Shown piece by piece: positions 1 to 10,384 of a stretch of 64,000 nt of DNA. The DNA is from Mantamonas sphyraenae (Eukaryota > CRuMs > Mantamonadidae). Location: the NCBI GenBank assembly GCA_026936335.1, contig JAPMXV010000041.1, positions 62,001 through 126,000 of the forward strand. The letters run 5' to 3'. How positions within the stretch are numbered: position 1 is the first letter of the stretch; the number at the start of each line of letters is the position of its first letter. The position numbers and the translations under genes were made by a program. A model generated the notes under the pieces. That model was not told the origin of the DNA. It made no database searches and worked only from the letters and a program-made list of their open reading frames with translations.

Positions 1-2169
1 CGCCCCCTCCTCCCCCACCACCTCCGCCTCCGGTTGTGCTCCCACGTCCCCGTTTCTTGCCATCCACTCCCCCCTTGTCGCCATCGCCCATTCCTCCATC
101 GCCCATGTCCCCTCCGCCGTCGCCTCCTCGCTTCCCGCCGCCCTTGCTGCCGTCGCCCGACTTGCCGCCGTCGCCGTCGCCACCGCTGCCGTCACCTGCG
201 CCTCCGCCGCCGCCGCGTGTGTACGTTGGCACCCACGGGTGGGAGAGTTCGGTGTGTGACTTGAGCACCCACGGCAGGTGGGTGCCCACGTTGACGTTGC
301 CGCCGTTGGGGTGGATGGGAAACACGTGCGACGTGCCACGCGTGGAGCTGCCAATCACCCAGCGGCTGTCCACACTGAAGGACAGGTCACGCACCGTGGC
401 TGCCGAAATGCCTCGTTCCAGTGTGTACAGGTGGTGATGTGAGGCGTAGGGCTGGCCCGCACGCGGTGTGATCTTGTACACCTTGAACTCGTTGCCATCC
501 ACACTCGACGCAATCACCATCGATCCCGACGGGTCAAACGCAACTGCAGACAGCGCCTGCTGAAACGGCCGGAAAATCGACACTGCACGCAACTTGGTCG
601 ACGACGTGTTGCGAATCTCCACCGTGCCTGCATCCAGCGAGCGACGACCACCCATCCCACTGCCCAGCGCCTCGTCCAGGGCACTCTCCAACCCAGACAT
701 GCCCGAGGACGACGACGATGATGATGATGATGACGACGACGATGACGACGATGACGATGACGATCCACCTCCTGCACCACTGCCTCCTGCACCTCCTCCA
801 CCACCCCCGCTGCTGTTGCTACTGCTGCTTCCGTCGCCATCCTCGGCGTAGTAGTAGTTGTAGGCTGCGTTGAAGCCCCAATTGGAGGCTTGGTAGAGCA
901 TGGAGACGCCGTCGGAGAGCATGTTCATGACGCCGTCGTTCTGCACCTGCACACCCGTGGGAGGGGAGAACGTGGGTGGCGAAAACACAAGCCATTTGCT
1001 GCCCATGTCAAACACGGCATGTGGCGAGGGATACGTGTCCAGAATCTGCACCGAGCTGCTGCCTCGTTTGGGCGCCATGTTGAGCACCCACAGGGTGTTG
1101 TTGTCCAGCGCACACGTCAGGATGTCCGCCGTCGCTCGGATCTGCCTCGGTGTGCCCATTCGCTTCAGCAAGTAGTCGTGTTCGTAGTCGTATGTGATGA
1201 GTGAGTACAGTCGGATCGACGCAGGTTCACCGTCCGTCCCTGCAAAGCCCAACGCAAGGAAGGGCCCGTTCCGCGTCAGGCTGCGTTTCCGCTGCTTTTT
1301 CGGCTGTGGCACAAACTGCGCTCCCCATAAAGAGTGCAGTGTCGTGATGGTGTGCATCCCGTGGACGTTCGCACCACATAGAAAGGTGGTACGGTATGTG
1401 TGTGTGTGTGTGTGGTGAGATTGTCCATCAGGAGAAATGGCGGCGTCCCGTGTTGTGTGTGTCAGCCGTTGCCCACAAACTCGCACCTGCACTCTCCCAT
1501 CCCGTCAACTTCCGCTCCCTACACCTCCCCTGCCCCACCCTCCACACCCCACCCTCCACTCCTCCCCACTCCCCGTTCTCCATGTCCCAACCCCGACACC
1601 CCAACGTACGCAGAAGCAGGTGAGCGTGTCCAGGTCAGTGTCGACGGAAACCAGTTGGAAGATGTTGGCTTCGTCTCCCACGTCCCACACCTGGAACCCG
1701 TTGCGGTATGCAATCAACAGGAAGCTACGACTGCAACATTGGTGCCCGAAATCCACGTCCAATTGCCCATTGTGCACGTCACGCCCGTGTGTCAGCATCA
1801 CCGGCCAGCCCCAAAAGGGCAAAGGGGAAAATGGCCAACAACCCCGGAGAACCTACTGCACGCCGTGGAGCTCCACTTGCTGAAAGTCGGCCCAAATCAT
1901 CACGTCCTTCTCCGAGTCTTCGCTGGGTGGGTTACCCTTGAAGTAGCTGACGACGCTGGGAACGTATTCGTTTGCGAGTTCACCCACGCGACCCGGAATG
2001 AACTCTGTCAACGACGCAAACAGCCCGTTTTCACTGAGGAATGGCGTGTGGTGTGAGCAAACACCCTGTCACACACACACACACTCTCTCTCTCTCTCTC
2101 TGAATCCACCTCCCATTGCCACAACACCTACTTTGCTGATTGTTCTTCAGCTTGCAACCGTCCCGACAT
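1..2169 (-). CDS. BCAS3: BCAS3-like WD40/autophagy-associated protein (3' end outside window)
   Basis: Family members bind phosphoinositides and act at phagophores and in cytoskeletal polarity. The minus-strand model has exons 2169-2132, 2033-1857, 1724-1610 and about 1315-1. The first three junctions keep phase and use GTAGGT or GTACGT donors; the last acceptor is less certain. The N-terminus carries the family segment around ENGLFASLTEFIPGRVGE. Next comes a propeller blade with IAYRNGFQVWDV and then YTLERGISAATVRDLSFS followed by RWVIGSSTRGTSHVFPI, close to the BCAS3 signature. Between blades lies a Gly/Ser-rich insert with a run of about 18 serines encoded by a GAY/TCR microsatellite near 704-762. 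A Gly/Asp-rich stretch continues to the window edge. The BCAS3 C-terminal domain would lie beyond the edge. Identity is well supported; exact splice sites of the third intron are not. Confidence 0.82.
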
Positions 2170-2452
2170 CGCGTTCGCAAAAACTTTTGCGTGCGCTGCC
2201 GCAATGGTGGGATTGCACTCAACGAAACGAAACAACATACGTCCTGTGACAGGGGCGGTATGCACCCAGGATGCGAGTGTGAGTGTGTGGGTGTGTTGGT
2301 TCGTTGTCTGGATCCTGCAGCGTCGCCGTCTCGTCTACACTGCACTGACCAATGTTGCTTGGAAACACCCTTCCAATCTGATGTTTGAGTTGGATGCTTT
2401 GGTTTGGTTTGTTTTGTTTGATGATGTGACAATCTCTTTTGCCCGACTTTCT

Positions 2453-2922
2453 TCACGCACTCGCCCCTTCCTCCTCCGACGCCGCAGTCACCACAATCTC
2501 CACTTCGCCATCGACGACTCCGTCCTCGCTTTGGCTCCTGCTTCGACGGAACTTGCGCTTGAAGCGTGCAAAGCGGCCCAGTTTCTTCCCTCCTCCTGCG
2601 TGGTCCACGTCGTCTTCGTCGTCGTCGTCGCCACCCAGCCCTGCCTGTCCCTCGCCCTCTGGTGTGTCGTCCACATTCACTGTTGTCTTGCGCTTGTCCA
2701 GCTGTTTCTCCTCATGCAACGCCTCCTCGCCGGCAATCACCTCCACTCCCACAATGTCCTTCACCTCCAGCTCACGCTGCTCCTCCAGTGCACTTTGCCG
2801 CACCTTGAGCTGTCCAATGTGCCGCTTCATCTCGCTTGAGTTGGACATTTCCAACTTCACTGGTGCACCGCTGTACGACAATCGCCGTGCCTTTTTGCTG
2901 CTTCCGCTTGCACTGCCACTCC

Positions 2923-2953
<31 letters not shown>

Positions 2954-3145
2954 ACTCCCTGCCTCGTTCAGGCCGCCCTCCGTCCCATCTTCCGTTTCGC
3001 TCACCTCTTCCATCAGCGGCACTGCATCCTCCTCCTCCTCCGTCTCTGGCGCCGCTCCAACCTCGGCCTCCACGGGCACCGTCAGTTCTGCGTCTTCGTC
3101 CTCCTCCTCATCAAACTCTGCCTCTGGTTCCTCCTCCTCCTCCTC

Positions 3146-3176
<31 letters not shown>

Positions 3177-5031
3177 GTTTCTTCCCCTTCTTCTTGGCCA
3201 TCCTCTTCCTGCACGCCCTCCAACGAAAAGCCCACTTTGCTCTTCTTGGCATGCTTCTGTCCCGTCTTGCTCAACGGCTTTGCAGCCACGGGCGTTCCTC
3301 CTCCACTCTTGCTGCTGCTGCTGCTGCTGCTGCTGCCCCTTGTTTGTCGGCGACGGAGTGCGGTTCCGCAGCGCATCCTGAAGAAGGTTCTCCGACGACG
3401 CCTGTGGCCGCAGTGCAGGACGCAGGGCCAACGTAGACACTGTGTGCAATACACACGCCACCGCATCGTTCCATTGTGCCATTGTGCCGAGTTGGTGTGA
3501 GTGAATGAGTGAGTTCAACGCCTTGCCCGAGTTTGCGATCCAAGGATCCCTTCCCCTCTCTCTCACTATGCAAAAACACCGCCCGCCACACCGTCTTCGA
3601 TGTCCCCTGGACCACAGATGGCAACTGCAGGAGATCACATGCCAACGCGACACCCTGGGATGGGGTACGATGACATGAAGCAGCCCCAGGAATGGGGAAG
3701 GTGTGGCAAGGGGAAAAGGGGGGAAATCCGCACCGTTGAACTTTACCTTCTTTGCCTTTGCCGCTGCTGCTGGAGGGCGACGACAGCAAGGTGGGACTGG
3801 ACTCGGCTCGCTTGAGGACCCGTTTGGAAGCTTCGCGTGCCTGCGACACAAACCGGATGTCGCCACTGTAGCGTCGTTCACGGCGGTCGCCACGAGTGAC
3901 AATCTCGTCGGCATAGAATTTACGGATGGTGGTCATGTCGTAGACACAGGTGGGCAGTCTGTTGATGGCATTGTTGAGGATGTTGAGAGTGAGGAGGCAA
4001 TGGAGCTCACTGGTGGACTCTGGAAGCGAAACAAGCTGGTTGTTGGCCAGCAGGAGTCGGTCCAAGTTGGACATGCCGCCCAAGGCTTCGGGCAGCTCGC
4101 ACAGCCTGTTGTGCGACAGGTTCAACTCTGTACAAGAAACCAGGTTGCCGATGCTCTCTGGCAACCGCTCCAGCTGGTTGCGGTGTGCAATCAGCTCGCG
4201 TAGGCTGAGCAATTCGCCCACAGAGTCTGGCAGCGAGGTGAGCTGGTTGTCGTACATCGACAGGTAGCGCAAGTTGTGCAGCCTGCCGAACGACTCGGGC
4301 AGCGAGGCGAGTTTGTTGTTGGACAGATTGAGCTCGGTGAGGGAAACGAGGCCCTCGATGCTTTCCGGCAGCCGTTCCAGCTGGTTGTTCCACAGGATGA
4401 GCTCGCGAAGATTGTACAGGCCGCCCACGCCGTCGGGCAGCTCCCGCAGCCGATTCTCGTTCAGATCCACCTTGGTCAGCGACGAGCATGCGCCCATTTC
4501 GTTCGGCAGTGTTTCGATGCGGTTGAACGCTGCGTTGATGACCGAAAGTCGCTTGCCCATTTGGGAAAGCGAGGCTGGCAGGGTGGTGAGGGCGTTGTTG
4601 CTGACTTCCAACAGGGGCAATGACACAAGTTGGCCAATCTCAGGGGGCAATTCCACAAGCTTGTTGTGCGCCAGATCCAACAGTTCCAGTTGTGTCAGGG
4701 CACAAATGGCCACGGGCACGCTCTTGAGATGGTTGTGACGCAGGTCCAGCAGTTTCAGGGAGCACAGTTTGCTCATGTCGCTCGGAAGCGTCTTTACGCT
4801 GTTGTGCCGCAACGATAGCTCCACGAGGTTCGTCAGGTGGCCTATTTCGGCAGGCACACTCTGGATCAGGTTGTAGTTGAGTTCAAACACCTGCAGCTGT
4901 GTGCTCGACGCAAGCGTCTTTCGTGGCAGACGCACCACCCCCTGCCGATTGATCTTTACATCCGTGTACCCCGTGTCACGCGCCTCTCGCAGCACCGACT
5001 TTACAATTGGTGAGCTTGTTGATCCTCCCAT
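2453..5031 (-). CDS. N-myristoylatable leucine-rich repeat protein with acidic/Ser tail
   Basis: Exons 5031-3747 and 3439-2453, phase-1 junction (GTAAAG donor, CACACAG acceptor). The protein begins MGGSTSS, which fits an N-myristoylation site (Gly2, Ser6). About 15 plant/SHOC2-like LRRs follow (pattern LPxxIxxLxxLxxLxLxxN) over residues 40-375, then a basic segment and a Ser-rich linker. Exon 2 encodes a long poly-Glu stretch, Ser runs and a basic C-terminus. Within exon 2 the frame breaks at the CCCC run 3336-3339: upstream sequence reads sensibly in one frame and downstream in another. Removing one C would join them, so a base-calling error or a real 1-bp frameshift is present. Function is unknown; LRR proteins of this type usually scaffold Ras/Rho signalling at membranes. 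It lies head-to-tail between UBL5 and BCAS3. Confidence 0.8.
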
Positions 5032-5323
5032 TCTTGCGGTTCCGATTGGGTTGGCGACCCTTGGGCAAAGGGGTCAAAAGCGTTCATTGTACCTTGAGTC
5101 ATGCTGTGGGTTTGCTGGCACCTCCTGCACTGTTTGCGATCCCTCTGAAACCAAGACACGCCCCACTGGACCCACATCACAACACCACACAGGTACATTC
5201 CATCACAATCAACACCCCCACACGGCTCCGACACACGTGTCCGACAGTCACAACACACGCAGGAGGTGCCGGGACGCGCTTTCCGGCAACCGGCTCTGCT
5301 CTGTGTGCGCCTCTGGGCTGGTC

Positions 5324-5587
5324 TCAGTGGTAGTACAACTCCAGGCTCATGCCATCATGGACCTCGTAGTCGGCCAATGTGATGTGATCTTTGTACACGG
5401 TATGCCACTTCTGGATCTTGATTTTGTCTGCCTTTGTGCCCATCATGGCCGCGGCCAAGATCTTCAGGTCGCCGATAGTGTCGTCCTGGTTGCACTTGAC
5501 GCGCACCTTGCGTCCCAATCGATCGTTCAGAATCACTTCGATGATTTCCAGGCCATCCAGGTCCATCTCCTGGTCTGCAGTCGACAT
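5324..5587 (-). CDS. UBL5: Ubiquitin-like protein 5 / Hub1
   Basis: Single-exon 87-residue protein. The body matches UBL5/Hub1 almost end to end: [49 protein letters not shown] and the end LELYYH. Like other Hub1 proteins it ends in a Tyr-Tyr-X motif and not in Gly-Gly, so it is not conjugated like ubiquitin. It binds spliceosomal partners (Snu66 and others) and tunes use of weak 5' splice sites. An N-terminal extension of about 13 residues ([13 protein letters not shown]) precedes the usual start; the family is normally 73 residues. It diverges from the ABC1 kinase gene on the plus strand, with 247 bp between the start codons. Confidence 0.95.
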   Translation of the reverse strand: MSTADQEMDLDGLEIIEVILNDRLGRKVRVKCNQDDTIGDLKILAAAMMGTKADKIKIQKWHTVYKDHITLADYEVHDGMSLELYYH

Positions 5588-5834
5588 CGCGGCGCGTCCT
5601 GCGTTTTCTTCTGCCTCCTCCAGCGCATCCGCATCCCCGCGGCCCCTTCACTGCCTGTTGCACACACACGTTCCCCTCATCCATTCCCGGCCATATCTGC
5701 GTTGCAGGCACGCACTTGGGAAAACATGGATGCAATGGTGATGCGCACACGCAGCCATCTTTTTCCCCCACCTCCAACCGCCAACGCGTTTGGACCATCC
5801 AACCCCAACCAACCGCAACCACAACCACACTGGG

Positions 5835-7675
5835 ATGAGTGACAACAACGCCGGTCAGTACGACCTGGAATGGTTGAGAGCAGGCCTGCAAACGGGCTAC
5901 GAACGCACGGCGGAGGCAGGACTGGCTGCCGTGGACACTTTCCAATCGTTCAGCACCCCAGCCAAGGTGGGCATTGTCACTGCTGCCACCATGGCCACAG
6001 TGTATGCCACCTCGCGACGCGTGCGCCGGCTGATCCGCTTCTGGACGGGCGCCGGTCCGATTCTTGTCGCCTACCGCATGAAGGAAGCCCGTCTCAAGGG
6101 CAAGGTGGGCCCAGAGGTCGACCGCCAGTGGGAGGACATGCACACCTACTACGCTCCCAAGGCCTACAACATGATCGAGGAGTTGCGAGGCGTCTACGTC
6201 AAGATCGGCCAGGTTATTGGCTCGCGAAGCGACACCACTCCGAAAAGTAAGCTTGCTCCCTCCAGAATCATCCATTGCACCCACCACACATCCAAAAGTC
6301 ATCATCACTCGCACGTGCACCCATTGCGCACCTTGCACATTTCCCACGGTCTCCATGGCTCACACAGCTGCGCTGCTGCGTCGGGTCGTCGTGTTTTCGG
6401 CGGTTTTCCTTCGGTGGAAATCCGTGTGAACTGTCCGTGGTTTGCTTGTTTGCTGTGGCTCCCACCGCCACCACACTCGTCCTGAAATTCCATTTTTGTC
6501 GATCGACTGCAGTCTGGCGCGACGAGTTTGAGAAACTGACGGCAGCAGTGCCACAGGACGAACGGCGTGTGATTGAGCCGCTGCTGGAGCAGGAGTTCCG
6601 TTGCGAGCTGAAGGAGATGTTTGACGACTTTCAGTGGAAGGCGCTGGGTTCGGCGTCGATTGCACAGGTGCACAGTGCCACGCTGAAGGCCACAGGCACA
6701 CGAGTGGCAGTCAAGGTGCAACATCCAAACATGGAATCGATCTTCCAATCCGATCTGACGTCGTTCCGCTTTTTCACCAAGCTGGCACAGCCGTCCATGC
6801 TCCCGTTCCACGACGAACTGGCACGACAGGTCATGCTGGAGTTTGACTTTGTCAACGAAGCCACCCTGCAGATGGAAATCAAGCAGAGCATGGAGACGGC
6901 GTTCCCGGGCAAGGTGCGTGTGCCTGCCATCCCGGACAAGGGGTTGGTTTCCAAGCGCGCCTACGTCATGGAGTACGTCACGGGCATCCCGTTCAACGAC
7001 TGGATCAAGGATCAGTTCGAGAGCCTCAAGGCCGTCAAGGGCAAGGGCATGGAGGAGACCATCCAGCTCATGCAGCTGCAAATCTCCGTGCGTCGCCTCT
7101 TTGACATCATCCTCGATGCGTTTGGCAAACAAATCTTTGAGGATGGCCTGTTCCACGCAGACCCACACCCGGGCAACATCTTTGTGGCGGACAAGAGTGC
7201 ACAACAAATCATCCTGCTGGACTTTGGGCAGGTGAAGCGTCTGACGCAGGCCCAGCGTGTGGATTTGTGCAAGTTTTACTATGTGCTGGCCACCCACGAC
7301 CACACCAAACAAGAGGACCAGGAGCGTGTGGTGGACTTTATGCAACGGGCGGGCTTCAAGAGCAAACACGGCAACAAGGAGTTCCTCTACGGGTACAGCA
7401 GCATGATGTTTGACGCCCGCCACGAGTACTACTGGGATGACCAGGGCAAACGACACGATGTGGACATGCGCACTCGTCTGGAAGCCCTGGAGGAGGTTGA
7501 TGAGCTCACCGGGCTGCCTGAACACCTCGTCATGATGTTCCGCGTCGTCGCCATCCTCTTTGGCCTCAGCACAAACCTTCGCATCTTCATTCAAGACTTC
7601 CGCATGAGTCACAAGTGGGCTCCTTACGTCAACAAAACCCTTGCCGAAGCAGGGGTCGATGTCACCAAGCTGTAA
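5835..7675 (+). CDS. ABC1/ADCK (UbiB/COQ8 superfamily) atypical kinase
   Basis: Exons 5835-6246 and 6513-7675 (GTAAGC donor, GACTGCAG acceptor, phase 1), 524 residues. The UbiB hallmark KxGQ reads VYVKIGQVIGSR just before the intron. Then come SIAQVHSATLK in place of a glycine-rich loop, the lysine in VAVKVQHPN, the catalytic HADPHPGN and the metal-binding LLDFGQ. A hydrophobic segment near residues 40-62 could be a membrane anchor or part of a targeting sequence. Family members act in mitochondria or plastids on coenzyme Q or lipid metabolism, mostly as ATPases. The sequence does not settle which ADCK subfamily this is. An in-frame ATG at 5790 could add 15 residues; 5835 is preferred because MSDNN begins the compact coding sequence. 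Confidence 0.9.
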
Positions 7676-7726
7676 TTGATTTCAGAGCAACAAAACCGCC
7701 TCCTTTCCCCCCCCCGTTTTCCTCAT

Positions 7727-8857
7727 TCATCGATCTTTGCCCTCTCCCACGGACGATCTCCTTTCGCGCGCATGCCACGTTTGCGTGTGGATGCGGCGGT
7801 TGTAGAAGAGGGGTAGATGGAGGGTGTGTGCCGCGTCGACAATGTCAATGAGCAAGGTTGCGAGCAGGTAGAGAAGGGCGACGGCGACAACGGTCAAGGA
7901 AAACGCTGTGGCGTGCCACGAGGGGCGGTGATGAAACTGCGGTGGCATGTCTGGGTCAGCCAGCACATACTTGAGGGCATTGTTTGCTGCGGCAGCCACG
8001 AGGGGCAAAGCAGGGCGTAGGGAAGGCCTGCACGGGTGGGATGACAGGCGGGCAGCCATGACGTGGTGGCTCAGCACTGTGGTGGTGCACAGGAGCAGAG
8101 GCACAAACAGACGTGGTGGCGGGTCGAGGTAGAGTTGGTAGAGAAGGGCGAGGACCACGGTGGCCAACTGAGGCATCCATGGGGTCACCTGATGGAGAAA
8201 CAGATAGGCGTGTGGACGGAAAGGCAGGGTAAACATGGACAGGAGGTGGAGGAGGAGGTCTGTGCCAGCCAGGGCCAGGGTGTGTTCGACGAGATCCGCA
8301 GATGCCAGCGACGACGACCACGCACGCTTGGAGAGAATATAAAGGGGAGCCAAGGCGTACCAAAGACCAAACGGAGTGCGCAAACGCACGCCCGTGACGT
8401 GTTCATGCACCACGCGTGCATGGTGGACGAGAATAACCGTCACCAACACACTTGCACCCAGCATGCGGTGTTGAGCCCATACAATGGGCACAAAAGGCGC
8501 ACAAAGCACACATTGGATGAGAAGGGAGGCATGTGGGACGTGGCGGCCAACCAAGTAGAGATGGGGACAATCGCTGTGCGTACGCATCACTTGTGCGTCT
8601 GCCGTGGCCGACAGCACCAAGTACATCAGCCACAAGGTGGCACACAGTGCCGCTAGAGTGCGTGGCGTCACTGGGAGCAGCCAAGATGCAAGCAGCGACA
8701 GGATGGGACAGGTGAGGGCGGCGAGATGCAGCATCAGCGGCGAGGTCTCCTCGCTCACCAGCGCAGAGGCCAACCACGGCAGTGTGACCGGCAGAGGCGA
8801 CCAGTGACGGTGCTTGCTCGCTTGGTACCGTGCCAGAGCAAGGCCGTCCCTGTCCAT
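7727..8857 (-). CDS. Polytopic membrane protein of unknown family
   Basis: Single exon, about 376 residues starting [12 protein letters not shown]. An upstream in-frame ATG at 9040 is less likely because it would overlap RPS4's first exon and intron. At least eight hydrophobic helices are visible, for example near [73 protein letters not shown] and [21 protein letters not shown]. It is rich in His and has a short charged C-terminus. I do not recognise the family. It could be an integral protein of the ER or another endomembrane. The stop is 51 bp from the convergent ABC1-kinase stop; the start is 101 bp from the RPS4 start on the other strand. Confidence 0.65.
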   Translation of the reverse strand: MDRDGLALARYQASKHRHWSPLPVTLPWLASALVSEETSPLMLHLAALTCPILSLLASWLLPVTPRTLAALCATLWLMYLVLSATADAQVMRTHSDCPHLYLVGRHVPHASLLIQCVLCAPFVPIVWAQHRMLGASVLVTVILVHHARVVHEHVTGVRLRTPFGLWYALAPLYILSKRAWSSSLASADLVEHTLALAGTDLLLHLLSMFTLPFRPHAYLFLHQVTPWMPQLATVVLALLYQLYLDPPPRLFVPLLLCTTTVLSHHVMAARLSSHPCRPSLRPALPLVAAAANNALKYVLADPDMPPQFHHRPSWHATAFSLTVVAVALLYLLATLLIDIVDAAHTLHLPLFYNRRIHTQTWHARERRSSVGEGKDR

Positions 8858-8958
8858 GGGGTTGTGTTGAGAATGAGGTGCTGGTGTGTGGGATGAGATG
8901 CGTGTGCCTGCGCCTGCGCTGGCGTTGCCATCGAAAACCAAAAACACTTCCAGACAAA

Positions 8959-10266
8959 CATGGTACGGCGACACAGCGAGAGGGAAGGCACAGAGACATG
9001 GCAGCACACATGCCGCGCTGCATGTGCACACAGTGCACATGCTGGGATGGGTGCTGTGCCATGGAGAGTGTGTGTGAGCGAGTGGGGACCGTGTGCGTGT
9101 GCAGAGAGACTCACACGCGTGAAAATGCGCAGGCTCGTGGACCGAAGAAACACCTCAAGCGCTTGGCAGCCCCGTCCTCGTGGATGCTGGACAAGCTTAG
9201 CGGCCGCTATGTACGTTGACACACGCGTAGCACGTGCGCATGTGATGTGAACAGCCCTGTGTGGAGCGGGCGGGCGCAGAAAAGGGCAGCGCCCGGCCCA
9301 GGTTTTTTGGCAGCCCTCTGCATGCGCTTTGGCCAGGGTGCAGCCCGGCCCTGGCACACATATGCCGGGGTGGCCGTAGACACAGGACAACGGCAGCGCC
9401 ATACCTGTGGGATGGCATTGCACATGCGTTGTGTCTGTGTGTGCATGTGTGTGTGACGGGAGGGGCCGAAACGCGGGGCTGCGCATGCGGTTTTTTGGTG
9501 GAGCCGCCACTTTTGCGTTTGGCAGGGCCACAGGCAGGCAGAGGAGACTGACACGCAAGGGTACACACTTCCACAGGCTCCGCGTCCTTCGACTGGCCCG
9601 CACAAGCTGCGTGAGTGCCTGCCGCTGACCATTCTGATCCGCCAGCGCCTCAAGTACGCCATGAGCCGCAAGGAGCTGCAGTACATCCTGATGAACCGCT
9701 TCGTCAAGGTGGACCACAAGGTGCGTGTTGACCCGACCTACCCGCTGGGCTTCATGGATGTGGTTTCGATCGACCAGACCGACGAGCACTACCGCATGCT
9801 GTACGACACCAAGGGCCGCTTCGCCGTGCACCGCATCACCAACAAGGAGGCCGCCTACAAGCTGTGCAAGGTGCGCAAGCTGCAGGTGGGAGCTGGTGGC
9901 ATCCCCTACATTGTGACACACGACGGTCGCACCATCCGCTACCCGGACCCCCTCATCCGCGCCCAGGACAGCGTCATCTTCAACCTGAAGCGCAACAAGA
10001 TCACCGACGTCCTCAAGTTTGACGTCGGCTGCCTGGCCATGATCACGGGCGGCCACAACGTCGGCCGTGTCGGTGTCGTCACCAATGTCGATAAGCACCC
10101 GGGCAGCTTCACCATCATCCGCCTCAAGGATGCTGCCGGCCACACCTTTGCCACCCGCCTGTCCAACGTGTTTGTCATCGGCGAGGGCAAGGACCCCATG
10201 GTCACCATCCCCCGCGGCGGCGGTGTCAAGCTCAGCCAGGTTGAGGAGATGCGCCAGCGCGAGTAA
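8959..10266 (+). CDS. RPS4: 40S ribosomal protein S4 (eS4)
   Basis: Exons 8959-8961, 9133-9210 and 9577-10266 give 256 residues, close to the usual 263. Exon 1 ends exactly at the ATG (ATG then GTACGG donor), as in some animal RPS4 genes. Exon 2 encodes [20 protein letters not shown]. Exon 3 encodes [17 protein letters not shown], then the S4-like RNA-binding region, [20 protein letters not shown] and GGHNVGRVG (KOW). The end [19 protein letters not shown] is typical of eS4. It is a structural protein of the small ribosomal subunit. The region upstream is shared with the divergent membrane-protein gene. The coding sequence stops 118 bp before the end of the convergent PCM1 gene. Confidence 0.97.
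9020..9042. repeat. Perfect 10-bp inverted repeat in RPS4 intron 1
   Basis: Arms gcatgtgcac and gtgcacatgc with a 3-base loop. It lies inside the first intron. No snoRNA boxes were identified next to it, so it is recorded only as a hairpin. Confidence 0.6.
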
Positions 10267-10384
10267 TTTGCAACATGAAATGGAATTTCGCCTGGAAAAC
10301 TTTCACGGGGGCCAAGTTGTGGGTGATTTGTGGAAATCTTGCTTGGTTGTGTTCATGCCGCCATTCTCTGGCCTCACCATTGCC

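Noticed and set aside
1316-1486. An extra BCAS3 exon segment containing a His-Thr repeat
   Set aside because: It is open in frame after a possible acceptor at 1487, but it contains a CTGACACAC branch-like motif and a CA repeat, and resembles no BCAS3 sequence. It is treated as intron.
8858-9040. A 61-residue N-terminal extension of the minus-strand membrane protein
   Set aside because: It would overlap the first exon and intron of RPS4, contains no conserved sequence, and a good ATG ([11 protein letters not shown]) lies downstream.
9020-9042. Intronic hairpin of RPS4 as a snoRNA
   Set aside because: No C/D or H/ACA boxes are placed correctly around it, so only the inverted repeat is reported.
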